From Polaromonas eurypsychrophila (GTDB lineage Bacteria > Pseudomonadota > Gammaproteobacteria > Burkholderiales > Burkholderiaceae_C), in contig NZ_BMIG01000003.1 of assembly GCF_014641715.1 (NCBI RefSeq), positions 248,001 through 312,000 of the forward strand: a DNA stretch of 64,000 bases, given 5' to 3'. The notes beneath the pieces were generated by a model that was not told where the DNA came from, did no database searches, and saw only the letters and a program-made list of their open reading frames with translations. The number at the start of each line of letters is the position of its first letter. Within the stretch, counting starts at the first letter, position 1. A program made the position numbers and the translations under genes. Of this stretch, positions 9,159 to 21,812 are shown piece by piece.

Positions 9159-10346
9159 ATGGCGAACGATTTTCTCTTTACTTCCGAATCCGTCTCCGAA
9201 GGCCATCCCGACAAGGTTGCCGACCAGATTTCCGATGCCATCCTGGATGCCATCTTCAAGCAGGACCCGCTGTCCCGTGTCGCAGCCGAAACCCTGACCA
9301 ACACCGGCCTTGTTGTGCTGGCCGGCGAGATCACCACCAACGCGCATGTGGACTACATCCAGGTCGCACGCGACACCATCAAGCGGATTGGCTACGACAA
9401 CACCGAATACGGCATCGACTACAAGGGTTGCGCGGTCATGGTCTGCTACGACAAACAGTCCAACGACATTGCCCAGGGCGTGGACCACGCGTCCGACGAC
9501 CACCTGAACACCGGCGCCGGTGACCAGGGTCTGATGTTCGGTTACGCCTGCGACGAAACGCCCGAACTGATGCCCGCGCCGATTTATTACGCGCACCGCC
9601 TGGTGGAGCGCCAGGCGCAATTGCGCAAGGACGGCCGTCTGCCTTTCCTGCGCCCCGACGCCAAGAGCCAGGTCACTATGCGTTATGTGGACGGCAAGCC
9701 GCACAGCATCGACACCGTGGTGCTGTCCACCCAGCACAGCCCCGACCAAAGTGAAACTCAACACAAGATGAAGGCCTCGTTTATTGAGGCCATCATCGAG
9801 GAAATCATCAAGCCGGTGCTGCCCAAAGGTATGCTGACCAAGGACACCAAGTATCTGATCAACCCGACCGGCCGTTTTGTCATCGGCGGCCCGCAAGGTG
9901 ATTGCGGCTTGACCGGCCGCAAGATCATTGTGGACACCTACGGTGGCGCCTGCCCACACGGCGGCGGCGCGTTCAGCGGCAAGGACCCGTCCAAAGTGGA
10001 CCGTTCGGCCGCTTATGCCGCACGTTATGTGGCGAAAAACATCGTGGCGGCCGGCCTGGCCAAGCAGTGCCAGATTCAGGTGGCCTACGCCATCGGCGTC
10101 GCGCACCCCATGAATGTGACGGTCTATACCGAAGGCACTGGCGTGATGTCAGATGAGAAACTGTCGGCCCTGATCAACGAACATTTTGACCTGCGCCCGA
10201 AAGGCATCATCCAGATGCTGGACCTGCTGCGCCCGATCTACGAAAAAACCGCGGCCTATGGCCACTTCGGCCGCGACGAGCCGGAATTCACGTGGGAGCG
10301 AACCGACAAAGCCGCCACGCTGCGGGCCGCTGCTGGATTGAACTAA
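9159..10346 (+). CDS. metK: S-adenosylmethionine synthase
   Basis: Makes SAM from methionine and ATP. The 395-aa length and sequence fit MetK throughout: [17 protein letters not shown] near the N-terminus, [12 protein letters not shown] (signature 1), [19 protein letters not shown] (signature 2) and the C-terminal [14 protein letters not shown]. The start ATG at 9159 follows GGAG (9147-9150) at 8 bp; an upstream in-frame GTG at 9150 is less likely. It has its own promoter and a structured leader. The hybrid kinase gene converges on it from the right. Confidence 0.97.
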   Translation: MANDFLFTSESVSEGHPDKVADQISDAILDAIFKQDPLSRVAAETLTNTGLVVLAGEITTNAHVDYIQVARDTIKRIGYDNTEYGIDYKGCAVMVCYDKQSNDIAQGVDHASDDHLNTGAGDQGLMFGYACDETPELMPAPIYYAHRLVERQAQLRKDGRLPFLRPDAKSQVTMRYVDGKPHSIDTVVLSTQHSPDQSETQHKMKASFIEAIIEEIIKPVLPKGMLTKDTKYLINPTGRFVIGGPQGDCGLTGRKIIVDTYGGACPHGGGAFSGKDPSKVDRSAAYAARYVAKNIVAAGLAKQCQIQVAYAIGVAHPMNVTVYTEGTGVMSDEKLSALINEHFDLRPKGIIQMLDLLRPIYEKTAAYGHFGRDEPEFTWERTDKAATLRAAAGLN

Positions 10347-10361
10347 GCCCGGCACCAACCA

Positions 10362-13222
<2,861 letters not shown>

Positions 13223-13223
<1 letters not shown>

Positions 13224-13671
13224 CAATCGACTTTCAAGGTTTCGGTATGCAGCGTGCCGCTCTCAAACCAGTCATTCAATGAAGAACCCAGCGGCAGCAG
13301 ATACTGGCCATAGCTACGTGCTTGACATGGTGCATTGGCGCCTGCCTGATGGCAAAAAGCCACGTCTTTCGGATTGGCCGACGTCGTCAGAACCACCATC
13401 GGAATTTCATTCAAACCGTCATCAGTCTTGGTGGCGACCATGGTTTGACGGCCGTCGACACAGTGAGAATTGAGGTTCATAAAACCAAGGACCGACAAAG
13501 AGGCAACTGGACATCACCTTCACCACGCAGCACCGCCAACCCATATCCACCTGAAGCAACGCGGTAAATAATTCGTGCCAGGCCGCCTGCGGCTGCGGCA
13601 GCGCGAAGGGTGTCAAAGTCTTCATCCGGGTCTTGCAAGACCGGAATCGGCGCGGCCAGTGATTCAGGCAT
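13223..13671 (-). pseudogene. Broken single-domain response regulator of the phytochrome operon
   Basis: The reading frame from ATG 13671 gives PIPVLQDPDEDFDTLRAAAA, ends of an N-terminal receiver half, and stops at 13477. A second frame gives GFMNLN..VDGRQ and then EIPMVVLTTSANPKDVAFC plus a QAGANA helix, the C-terminal half of an Rcp1-like receiver. The join falls at about 13480-13495, where LVLLDMNLP would be expected. A 4-base deletion there removes the phospho-acceptor Asp and shifts the frame. The Lys of the KP motif also looks lost. The ATG overlaps the phytochrome stop by 8 bp (ATGCCTGA). A sequencing error cannot be excluded, but the missing Asp codon argues for real decay. Confidence 0.8.
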
Positions 13672-16096
13672 GCTGGTTGCCACGCGCCGGGTTCAGCGTG
13701 AAGAAAAACGTCGTTCCTTCACCAACCGCCGACTCAGGCCAGACCTGGCCGCGATGCCTCTCCACCAGTTTGCGCACAATCGTCAGGCCGGCGCCGGCGC
13801 CGCCGCCGTATTCTTCGCGGCCATGCAGGCGCTTGAACAATTTGAACACCTGATCGAAATGGTGCGACGCGATGCCGATGCCGTTGTCGCGGACGTAATA
13901 CACGGTCTGCCCGTCAGTCGTTTGGGGAAATCCAGTGCGCAGCGCTGATTCATGCGCGTCGATGAAGCCGACTTCGACTCGCTTGGCCGACTGATCGTTG
14001 TACTTCAGCGCATTCGACAGCAAATTCACCAGCACTTCGCCAATCCGAACACGATCGCACAGGATGCGCGGCAGCGCCCGGGGCGCGACGATCTGCGTAC
14101 GGCAATTTCCCGTGAGAGAGCCTGTCATTTCCATCGCATCGGCCAAAGCCTCATTCAGATCGACGTTTTCAAGCGTCAGCTCTTCGCGGCCCACCCGTGA
14201 AAAATGCAGCAGCGAATCGAGCAGGCTGTCCATGCGAAACGTCAGGCGTATCAGGGCTTGGAGCTTGCGCTTTTCCCCTTCATCGGCGGGGGCGGATTCG
14301 CTCAACTGGTGGGCGTAGGTGTGAATGCCGCGCAGCGGCTCCTTCAGATCATGGCTGGCCAAATAGGCAAAGGCATCAAGCTCTTCATTGCTGCGCGCCA
14401 GATCGGCATTCAGGCCAGCCAGTTGCTCGGCGCGCTCGATCACCAGTTCCATGATGAAGGTACGTAGCCGCGCAGCCGCGTCAATCTCAACCTGCAGCCA
14501 CGGCAGGGCCTGCTGATGAACCGACTCACTGAACAGCTCGAAACTTCGCCGGGGCGTCAGCCGCGATCCATGCGGCCCTGTCACCTTGGGTTCGTAATGC
14601 GGATTGCCGCGCCAGTTGATTGTTTTTTCCACTTCGGGCCTGAACCACATCATCAGGTTCTCGCCACTGCGCGACAGCGGTGCGGCCAACAATCCGCTGG
14701 CCACATCAGCAAATGCTGCACCAGGTGGATAGTCCGCCGCCAGTGATTGCGTTGCGTACAGCGGCCGGGCCAGCGAGCCGGTATCGAGCCGTTGCACCAC
14801 CCATTGACCGAGTGCTTCCAACTGAACTTCACTGGGCGTCTGACCAACCCGCCACCATCGTTCGCGGTGGAACAGCGCCGCGCCGCCCGCTTGCATGGCA
14901 CTCAGCAACGAAGGCGCGCCATCGGTCATGCATGCCAGTCCACCTTCCTGCGCGGCATTTTTCAGCAGCTGCTGATGGACCTCCTCCAGTTGAATACGGT
15001 AAGCCGCGTTTTCACGGTCTTCAACGGATTTATGCAGCAGCGAGCCGACTTGTGCAAGAAATTCGCAGGCTGCACGCGACTCATAGGGCACATGGCGCGG
15101 GCCGCTGTATTGGTGGCAGGCAATCAATCCCCACAGCAGGTTGTCGCGGCGCAGCGCCAGTGTCAGGCAGGCCGTCACACCCATATTTTTCAAATATTCG
15201 GCGTACATCATCGAGGCGCCGCGCAAAGCGCAGTACGTCATGTCCACCGGCTTGCCGGTGTCGGGGTTCACAAGCGGCATCATTTCAGCAAGCGCACCAC
15301 TGATGTCGGGCACTGGTCGAATCCAGGTTTTGGTAAAAATGTCGCGCGTCGGTTTTGGTATGTCTTCGGCCGGGTAATGCATGCCCAGCCAAGGCGGCAG
15401 ATCGCTCCCGCAGCTTTCAGCAAAAACCTCCCCGTGGTGATCTGCGTGGAACTTGTGGATCATCACCCGGTCCATGCCAGACAACAGCCGAACCTCATCG
15501 GCGAGCGCCTGGCAAAACGTCTGCACCGTTTGCATGGTTTGGAGGCGGGTCACCGTTTTCTTGATAAGTGAGTAATAGTCAGGCTGATTTTTCGGACCAG
15601 GCATCTCTTCACCGACGATCTGGGTAGACGGACTTCGACCGGTGGCTTCAAACTCCACCATCACCACGCCGTCGAGCGTGTGCACGGTCACGTCCATCGC
15701 GGCAACCTGCTCGCCTGCGGGCAGGGTGAAGGCGTAAATTGGATTGCACTCAGTCGGCTCGGTGTCCAGAACGTTTCGCAGTCGGACCTCTCCCGCTGAC
15801 TGGACAACTGCCGCCACGCTTTGGCCCAGCAGCTCGGCGGCGGCACGACCGAGTATCACCAAGGTATTCTCGCTGGCCTGCAAAATCGACAAGTCTGCCT
15901 GGCGAAGCACGAGCAGCGCGCCATGAGCCTGAATGCAGCCGGGGGTGCGCACAGGTTCGTCATCACAGTTGACCAGGGTGAGGCCGTCGCGCTTGATGCT
16001 GTAAGGTTGTGTGGCCCACGGTGCAGCGCTGGTCATTGGGGGCCCTGATACCAAAGCCTCGACATTCTGTGCGTTGCTGCTAAGGTTTTCATGCAC
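13664..16096 (-). CDS. bphP: Bacteriophytochrome histidine kinase
   Basis: Red/far-red photoreceptor kinase that binds biliverdin. The N-terminal PAS domain has the chromophore Cys44 in LVNCDDEPVRTPGCIQAHG. GAF has the phytochrome motif HYPAEDIPKPTRDIF, PHY has TYCALRGASMMYAEYL, followed by HisKA (YLASHDLKEPLRGI), HATPase (NLLSNALKYN, DNGIGI) and GAGAGLTIVRKL. The start is GTG 16096, overlapping the heme oxygenase stop by 8 bp (GTGCATGA). Met21 (ATG at 16036) would place the Cys at residue 24 as in DrBphP and is the alternative. The upstream heme oxygenase supplies biliverdin, and the regulator downstream is broken. Confidence 0.95.
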   Translation of the reverse strand: MHENLSSNAQNVEALVSGPPMTSAAPWATQPYSIKRDGLTLVNCDDEPVRTPGCIQAHGALLVLRQADLSILQASENTLVILGRAAAELLGQSVAAVVQSAGEVRLRNVLDTEPTECNPIYAFTLPAGEQVAAMDVTVHTLDGVVMVEFEATGRSPSTQIVGEEMPGPKNQPDYYSLIKKTVTRLQTMQTVQTFCQALADEVRLLSGMDRVMIHKFHADHHGEVFAESCGSDLPPWLGMHYPAEDIPKPTRDIFTKTWIRPVPDISGALAEMMPLVNPDTGKPVDMTYCALRGASMMYAEYLKNMGVTACLTLALRRDNLLWGLIACHQYSGPRHVPYESRAACEFLAQVGSLLHKSVEDRENAAYRIQLEEVHQQLLKNAAQEGGLACMTDGAPSLLSAMQAGGAALFHRERWWRVGQTPSEVQLEALGQWVVQRLDTGSLARPLYATQSLAADYPPGAAFADVASGLLAAPLSRSGENLMMWFRPEVEKTINWRGNPHYEPKVTGPHGSRLTPRRSFELFSESVHQQALPWLQVEIDAAARLRTFIMELVIERAEQLAGLNADLARSNEELDAFAYLASHDLKEPLRGIHTYAHQLSESAPADEGEKRKLQALIRLTFRMDSLLDSLLHFSRVGREELTLENVDLNEALADAMEMTGSLTGNCRTQIVAPRALPRILCDRVRIGEVLVNLLSNALKYNDQSAKRVEVGFIDAHESALRTGFPQTTDGQTVYYVRDNGIGIASHHFDQVFKLFKRLHGREEYGGGAGAGLTIVRKLVERHRGQVWPESAVGEGTTFFFTLNPARGNQHA

Positions 16097-16808
16097 GCTG
16101 GTCTGCCTCTCGGTGGTTTTCTGTCAGATTCTTCGCGCAGGTGTTAGCCAGTGCACACCAGCCACGCAAGCTGGCAAAAGTGGTAATCGCGCTGACCACC
16201 ATCGCGCTTTCAGTTTGGGGGTCAATCGCGCCGCTGACCAGCAGTTGCCGCATGGCCTGCCACATCTTGCCGGTGTCGGCCGCGTAGCCTTCAAAAAAAC
16301 TGCCTCCCGTGGTCGGCGTAATGTCAATGTTGGTCCGTACATGCCGGGTAATCATCTGCCCCCCCAGCGTGGCGCCTTCAATCACGTACAGGCAGCCCAA
16401 TACCTCGGCCTCGGTTTCCAGTGGCGGTAAGTTCCTGCAAAGCGGCAGGTCTGCAGTCTCGACGCCTAAATAGTGGAGGTCTCGCTGCAGACGGGTGGTT
16501 TTTTTCAACCGGGGTAAGAGCGTTGCAAGTTGCGATGTCGCTCCGACCCCATGGTCACCCGGCAGTGCACAGCGAATTTTCAGTGCCGCCTCAAGCGGTC
16601 GATAGAAGCCGTAAAACTGCTCAAGCCGCCGACAATAAACTTCGCGTGTGAGCCCGGTGCCCATTAAATCGAGCAAGCGTTCGACGGCATCATGTTCGCC
16701 CCGCGTTTCCAGCCGAAGGCGGGTGAGGACGGAACACGGCGTGGCTGCTTGGGCAATTAAAGGCGCCGCACCCTGATTTAAAAAAGCGCTCAATATGAGA
16801 ACGGCCAT
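16089..16808 (-). CDS. bphO: Biliverdin-producing heme oxygenase of the phytochrome operon
   Basis: Oxidises heme to biliverdin, the phytochrome chromophore. The protein shows LTRLRLETRGEHDAVE with the proximal heme ligand His39, and CLYVIEGATLGGQMI, whose glycines form the distal helix kink. FFEGYAADTGKMWQ follows. Length from ATG 16808 is 239 aa, longer than usual at the N-terminus by about 20 residues, so the true start may be a later non-ATG codon; the in-frame stretch above 16808 looks non-coding. The gene overlaps bphP, the usual BphO-BphP arrangement. Confidence 0.88.
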   Translation of the reverse strand: MAVLILSAFLNQGAAPLIAQAATPCSVLTRLRLETRGEHDAVERLLDLMGTGLTREVYCRRLEQFYGFYRPLEAALKIRCALPGDHGVGATSQLATLLPRLKKTTRLQRDLHYLGVETADLPLCRNLPPLETEAEVLGCLYVIEGATLGGQMITRHVRTNIDITPTTGGSFFEGYAADTGKMWQAMRQLLVSGAIDPQTESAMVVSAITTFASLRGWCALANTCAKNLTENHREADQRA

Positions 16809-17317
16809 GAAGTCTCGCGATGCTGTGAGAATCCGGAAGGGGTGTTGACAAAAGAAGATACCACGCATTGATCCAAGAATGAGTCTGGTTTCCATCACAG
16901 GAAGAGTCAACGGCGCTCGCTACTTTCGCAGTGGCTTGCACACGTATCGCCTTACAGTGAACCGATGTGTATCAGGACTATGCTGACCAAACCCCGCCCG
17001 GCACATGCTCCGGTCCATGGCACCCCAATGTGGTGCAAGCAGGCCGCCAAACGCCTTAGTGGCCAACTAGGCCTGTTTTTTTTGCCACCTGGCTCGTTCA
17101 TCGCCCTCGTGGGTACGCCGCGACAGCGCGAAGAGCTCGGCGGTGGACCTAGTCTACCGGCTGGACCAGTTGGTGACTCACCCGAACGGAGTGATACATT
17201 TCACCGGTCACGGCGGGAAATGGTCTGCCTGCGTGTAAAAAACACCAGTTTTTCGGACCCTCAAAGTTGCGGGAGACTACGTCGAAACCTGGCAACGCTT
17301 GCAAAAATGTGGGCGTC
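16809..17317. other. Intergenic stretch, no gene recognised
   Basis: About 500 bp upstream of the heme oxygenase with no frame that looks protein-like. It contains a small GCACC..GGTGC hairpin at 17021-17037 and a bulged GCCTTAGT/ACTAGGC hairpin followed by eight T at about 17052-17088 (a terminator-like signal on the plus strand with no obvious gene before it). The promoter of the phytochrome operon should lie at the left end. Confidence 0.5.
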
Positions 17318-17343
17318 AAAAAACCACCTCACGGTGGTTTCTG
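17318..17343 (-). terminator. Intrinsic terminator of the small two-gene operon
   Basis: AAACCACC (17321-17328) and GGTGGTTT (17333-17340) form an 8-bp stem with a TCAC loop; on the minus strand it is followed by six T. It lies 25 bp past the stop of the 64-aa gene. Confidence 0.8.
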
Positions 17344-17367
17344 GGCAGCCTGAAAGGTCTGAGGCGA

Positions 17368-17562
17368 TCAGCGGACATATGGCGAAGGTTCCATATGCTT
17401 GCCGCTACCGGGTACGTCCGACGACTTGGCTTTTGGATCGGGCACAGGCTGCGTTTTGTTCGTGCCTTCTTCCCCAAAAGTCTTTTTTTTGGGTTTTCCA
17501 ACGGCGACGTCGTTTTCGTTCTTGTCGCGGCCGTCCCCCTGACCAACACTGGTGTTGCTCAT
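17368..17562 (-). CDS. Small hydrophilic protein, unknown function
   Basis: A 64-aa frame beginning MSNTSVGQGDGRDKNEND and containing GKPKKKTFGEEG, rich in Lys, Asp, Gly and Pro with no hydrophobic segment; it looks intrinsically disordered. It starts 3 bp after the stop of the 68-aa gene upstream and is followed 25 bp later by a good intrinsic terminator, which together make a real transcript likely. The ribosome binding site is weak (GAGCTGAT), consistent with coupling to the gene before. I do not recognise the family. Confidence 0.55.
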   Translation of the reverse strand: MSNTSVGQGDGRDKNENDVAVGKPKKKTFGEEGTNKTQPVPDPKAKSSDVPGSGKHMEPSPYVR

Positions 17563-17565
17563 GGA

Positions 17566-17772
17566 TCAGCTCGAAAAACCGGATTCGCCTGCCAGTCCAC
17601 CTTGGCGCTGGCCGCTGTCGGTCGACCTGCTGGTGCCCACCAAAAACGGCCAAGCAGCACGCCCTATATAGGCTCTGGCGAAGCCAACCGGCGTTTTATC
17701 TTCGTTGGCGAGCAAATCGCCAGGGCGGGAATCCTGAAAGCGACTTGGCAACTCGATACTTAAGTGAGTCAT
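17566..17772 (-). CDS. Small protein, unknown function, first gene of a two-gene operon
   Basis: A 68-aa frame beginning MTHLSIELPSRFQDSRPGD, then EDKTPVGFARAYIGRAAW and a Gly/Ser-rich end. The start is ATG 17772, preceded by AAGGA at 7 bp; a further ATG (17778) is too close to that site. There is no signal peptide or membrane segment. It is transcribed leftwards, away from groES, and runs into a second small gene with a shared terminator. The family is not recognised. A dense overlapping frame on the other strand has no ribosome binding site and was not preferred. Confidence 0.55.
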   Translation of the reverse strand: MTHLSIELPSRFQDSRPGDLLANEDKTPVGFARAYIGRAAWPFLVGTSRSTDSGQRQGGLAGESGFSS

Positions 17773-17919
17773 CGGCATTTCCTTAGAATGAGTTTTCCCG
17801 CGCAATCGGCGAGCTCTCTGAACTATAGGCAAGGAGCATCAAAAAGGTTTGTCAGATTCATCCTTTCAGTTTTGTAGGACAAGCCGGAGGTTGATTGGAG
17901 AATTTTTGAGCGGCCAGCC

Positions 17920-17948
17920 TTGAAACCGTCATAAAACAGCATTATCAT
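17920..17948 (+). promoter_or_regulatory. groESL promoter
   Basis: TTGAAA (17920-17925), 17 bp, TATCAT (17943-17948): a good sigma70-type promoter directly abutting the CIRCE operator. A sigma32 reading of the same -35 box is possible but its -10 is poor. Confidence 0.75.
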
Positions 17949-17974
17949 CAGCACTCGATGGTATTGAGTGCTAA
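17948..17974 (+). promoter_or_regulatory. CIRCE operator (HrcA binding site)
   Basis: TCAGCACTC, nine bases, GAGTGCTAA: 17 of 18 positions match the CIRCE consensus TTAGCACTC-N9-GAGTGCTAA. It overlaps the end of the -10 box, so HrcA bound here would block initiation and release it on heat shock. Confidence 0.93.
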
Positions 17975-18060
17975 CAACGCCGCCCAATCCAGCCATTTCA
18001 CACGCACTGCGTTCCGCGCTGTGCTTTTTGATTCCCAACTGTTTCAAACAAGGAGCTCCC

Positions 18061-18351
18061 ATGAAACTTCGCCCCCTGCACGACCGCGTGATTGTCAAAC
18101 GCGTTGAAAACGAGACCAAAACCGCCTCCGGCATCGTCATTCCTGACAGCGCCGCCGAGAAGCCTGATCAGGGCGAAGTCCTGGCTGTGGGTCCTGGCAA
18201 GAAAAACGACAAAGGCGAGATCAGCGCCATGGCCGTCAAGGTCGGCGACCGCGTCTTGTTCGGCAAGTACAGCGGCCAGACCGTCAAGGTCGATGGCGAC
18301 GAATTGCTCGTGATGAAGGAAGACGACCTGTTCGCAGTTGTCGAGAAGTAA
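18061..18351 (+). CDS. groES: Co-chaperonin GroES
   Basis: The 96-aa heptameric lid of the GroEL chamber. It begins [16 protein letters not shown] and contains the mobile-loop region [16 protein letters not shown] and the end [20 protein letters not shown], all typical. ATG 18061 follows AAGGAG (18049-18054). Expression is driven from the CIRCE-controlled promoter, and groEL follows 49 bp later in the same transcript. Confidence 0.98.
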   Translation: MKLRPLHDRVIVKRVENETKTASGIVIPDSAAEKPDQGEVLAVGPGKKNDKGEISAMAVKVGDRVLFGKYSGQTVKVDGDELLVMKEDDLFAVVEK

Positions 18352-18376
18352 CTTCTCGCCTTTCACACATCATTAA

Positions 18377-20056
<1,680 letters not shown>

Positions 20057-20087
20057 GGGTCCTTGCCTGAGGACTGATCGCCGCGTT

Positions 20088-20128
20088 GCGGGGTCTTGCC
20101 GTACCTTTGGTACTGTCTGCGACCCCGC
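20088..20128 (+). repeat. Long stem-loop downstream of groEL
   Basis: GCGGGGTC (20088-20095) pairs with GACCCCGC (20121-20128), enclosing GTACC-TTT-GGTAC (20101-20113). There is no T-run, so it is not by itself a terminator; it may stabilise the groESL message or be a dispersed hairpin. Confidence 0.6.
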
Positions 20129-20189
20129 GCCTCGCGCTAAGCCCTCATGCTGCGTCCGGTGGCTTCAAGGCTTTCGGACAAATCAACAA

Positions 20190-20227
20190 AAAAAACCCGC
20201 TGGGCTCGCGCCCTGCGGGTTTTTTCA
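20190..20227 (+). terminator. Bidirectional terminator between groEL and the DUF805 gene
   Basis: AAAAAACCCGC and GCGGGTTTTTTC flank a short loop (stem about 20194-20225), with A-run and T-run on both sides. It serves groEL and the convergent small membrane protein gene. Confidence 0.9.
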
Positions 20228-20239
20228 TGAGCGCTCGAA

Positions 20240-20551
20240 CTAATCGGAAGCGTCGCTGCTGCCGGGCTGGACCCACCAATAGATCAGCAGCAGCAAACCA
20301 ATGACAGTCAGCATGATCAGTTGCCACCAGCCGCTTTTTCCGATGTCGTGCAGGCGGCGGGCACCGACCGCGAGCGCGGGCAGCAGCAAGGCCAGGGACA
20401 CCAGGCCGGCGACGATGTCACCCAGCATGGAGGCGGCAATTGAGACCAGTATCTGAAACAGGAAGAACCACCAGAACTCGGGGCGCGCGGCGCGCCCGGA
20501 GAAGGTGGCGTATCTGGAAAAGCAGGTCGAGATGGCTTGACCGAAGTTCAT
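20240..20551 (-). CDS. DUF805 family small membrane protein
   Basis: Inner-membrane protein of 103 aa. The DUF805 signature is clear: FSGRAARPEFWWFFLF, then LLPALAVGARRLHDIGKSG, with three hydrophobic segments at about residues 26-48, 50-66 and 77-94. Function is not known for the family. ATG 20551 is preceded by GGAGGAG, a very strong ribosome binding site. The gene stands alone between groEL (convergent) and the metallo-beta-lactamase gene. Confidence 0.88.
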   Translation of the reverse strand: MNFGQAISTCFSRYATFSGRAARPEFWWFFLFQILVSIAASMLGDIVAGLVSLALLLPALAVGARRLHDIGKSGWWQLIMLTVIGLLLLIYWWVQPGSSDASD

Positions 20552-20676
20552 GTGTTCTCCTCCTCAGGAGTGTGCAGGGCGAATTCCCCGCAACATGATA
20601 TTCGACCGAAATGACGCCGGGCCAGACGCAGCCGTTGAAGCGAAAGAGCCACTGGGACTTCTCACTTTGGGAGCTA

Positions 20677-20718
20677 GAAAAAGGCCCGCAGGGCTTGCGC
20701 CTCGCAGGCTTTTTTTCA
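20677..20718 (-). terminator. Probable terminator of the metallo-beta-lactamase gene
   Basis: Read on the minus strand, an imperfect hairpin (AAAGCCTGC / GCGGGCCTTT) is followed by a T-run (TTTTTC). It lies about 10 bp past the stop codon at 20728. Confidence 0.6.
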
Positions 20719-20727
20719 CGCTCAGGG

Positions 20728-21699
20728 TCAGGCCACCGGCTTGAAGTCGTACCCGTTTCCCAGCTTCTCGATGCGGCCGAAGGCCGGGAAGGGGAAGTGG
20801 AAACCACCGGCCAGAACTTTGTCATTGACGACCATCTCGAACACCTTGCGGCGGGTCTCGCGCGCCTGTTCGGGGTTCATGTCAAACACCACGGCCCAGT
20901 CCGGATTTCGGGCGAAAAGCTGGGGCACATTGGTCAGGTCGGCCAAATAGGCAAACTTCTCGCCACGGCTTTGCGCGCTGACCGTCACCATGCCCGGTGT
21001 GTGGCCGTAAGCGGCAGTTGTACTCACGCCGGGCAGTATCTCCTGGCCGGCCTGGAACTGGATCAACTGGTCGGTCCCCAGGCCGCCGAACACGCGGCGC
21101 ACATTCTGGAAGGCGCCCTTCATGGCGTCCGGCGCCGCAGCCATCCTGGCGTCATCCATCCAGAAGGCGTGCTCAACAGTGGGCACCATGATGCTGGCCT
21201 TCGGGAACACCAGCTGGCCGGCCTTGCTGCGCAGGCCGTTGATGTGGTCGCCATGGTGATGGCTGATCACCACGGTGTCGATGTCATTGACAGTGAAACC
21301 GGCGGCGTTCAGGTTGGCCTGTAAGCGGCCTGTGGTGGCGGGGCCGTTGTCGGCAAAACCGGTGTCAATCAGCACGCGGCGGTTGCCGGCAACGATCAGG
21401 AACGCCGTGTAGGGCACGTCGACATACTCGGTGGGGAGGTTCTGCGAACGCAGCAGTTCCTGCACCTCGGTCAGCGGCGCATTGCGCACAAACTCGGCCG
21501 CCAGTGGGCGGCGCACCACGCCATCGTTCAGCGCGATGACTTCCATATCGCCGAGCTTTTGCTTGCGAAAACCCACTTGGACGACGCTGGGTGCGCCGAA
21601 ATTCGGGGCGTTTTGGGCCACCAGTGGTACGAAGGATCCGGCCAGATAGGCGGCGGCAGCTGCGCCTCCTCCGACGAGCAGGTCACGGCGATTGATCAT
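20728..21699 (-). CDS. Exported metallo-beta-lactamase-fold hydrolase
   Basis: 323-aa MBL-fold protein. The N-terminus MINRRDLLVGGGAAAAAYLA is a Tat-type signal, so it is likely periplasmic. The metal motif SHHHGDH (His147 to His152), the later His in YGHTPGM, Asp in LADLTN and His in GFHFPFP complete a dinuclear zinc site. The overall arrangement resembles the MBL group that includes AHL lactonase-like and quorum-quenching-type enzymes, but the substrate cannot be assigned. A good AGGAG precedes ATG 21699. It is a single-gene unit upstream of DUF805. Confidence 0.88.
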   Translation of the reverse strand: MINRRDLLVGGGAAAAAYLAGSFVPLVAQNAPNFGAPSVVQVGFRKQKLGDMEVIALNDGVVRRPLAAEFVRNAPLTEVQELLRSQNLPTEYVDVPYTAFLIVAGNRRVLIDTGFADNGPATTGRLQANLNAAGFTVNDIDTVVISHHHGDHINGLRSKAGQLVFPKASIMVPTVEHAFWMDDARMAAAPDAMKGAFQNVRRVFGGLGTDQLIQFQAGQEILPGVSTTAAYGHTPGMVTVSAQSRGEKFAYLADLTNVPQLFARNPDWAVVFDMNPEQARETRRKVFEMVVNDKVLAGGFHFPFPAFGRIEKLGNGYDFKPVA

Positions 21700-21812
21700 T
21701 AAATATCTCCTGGGTCATGGGTTAAAGAAACTCAATGAATGCTCTCCGACTCAGGCACAAGCCGCCAGCGCCATGCCAATTACCCAGTAGCTTTCTGGGG
21801 GAATCCGGGACT

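Noticed and set aside
17052..17088. Terminator-like hairpin with eight T on the plus strand
   Set aside because: Stem is bulged and no gene or promoter lies upstream on that strand, so it was described but not listed as a terminator.
17299..17763. 154-aa plus-strand frame opposite the two small genes
   Set aside because: No ribosome binding site and unlikely composition; the minus strand has a ribosome site, close gene spacing and a terminator.
17823..18140. 105-aa minus-strand frame across the groES promoter
   Set aside because: It covers the CIRCE operator and the groES 5' end, with no ribosome site or recognisable composition.
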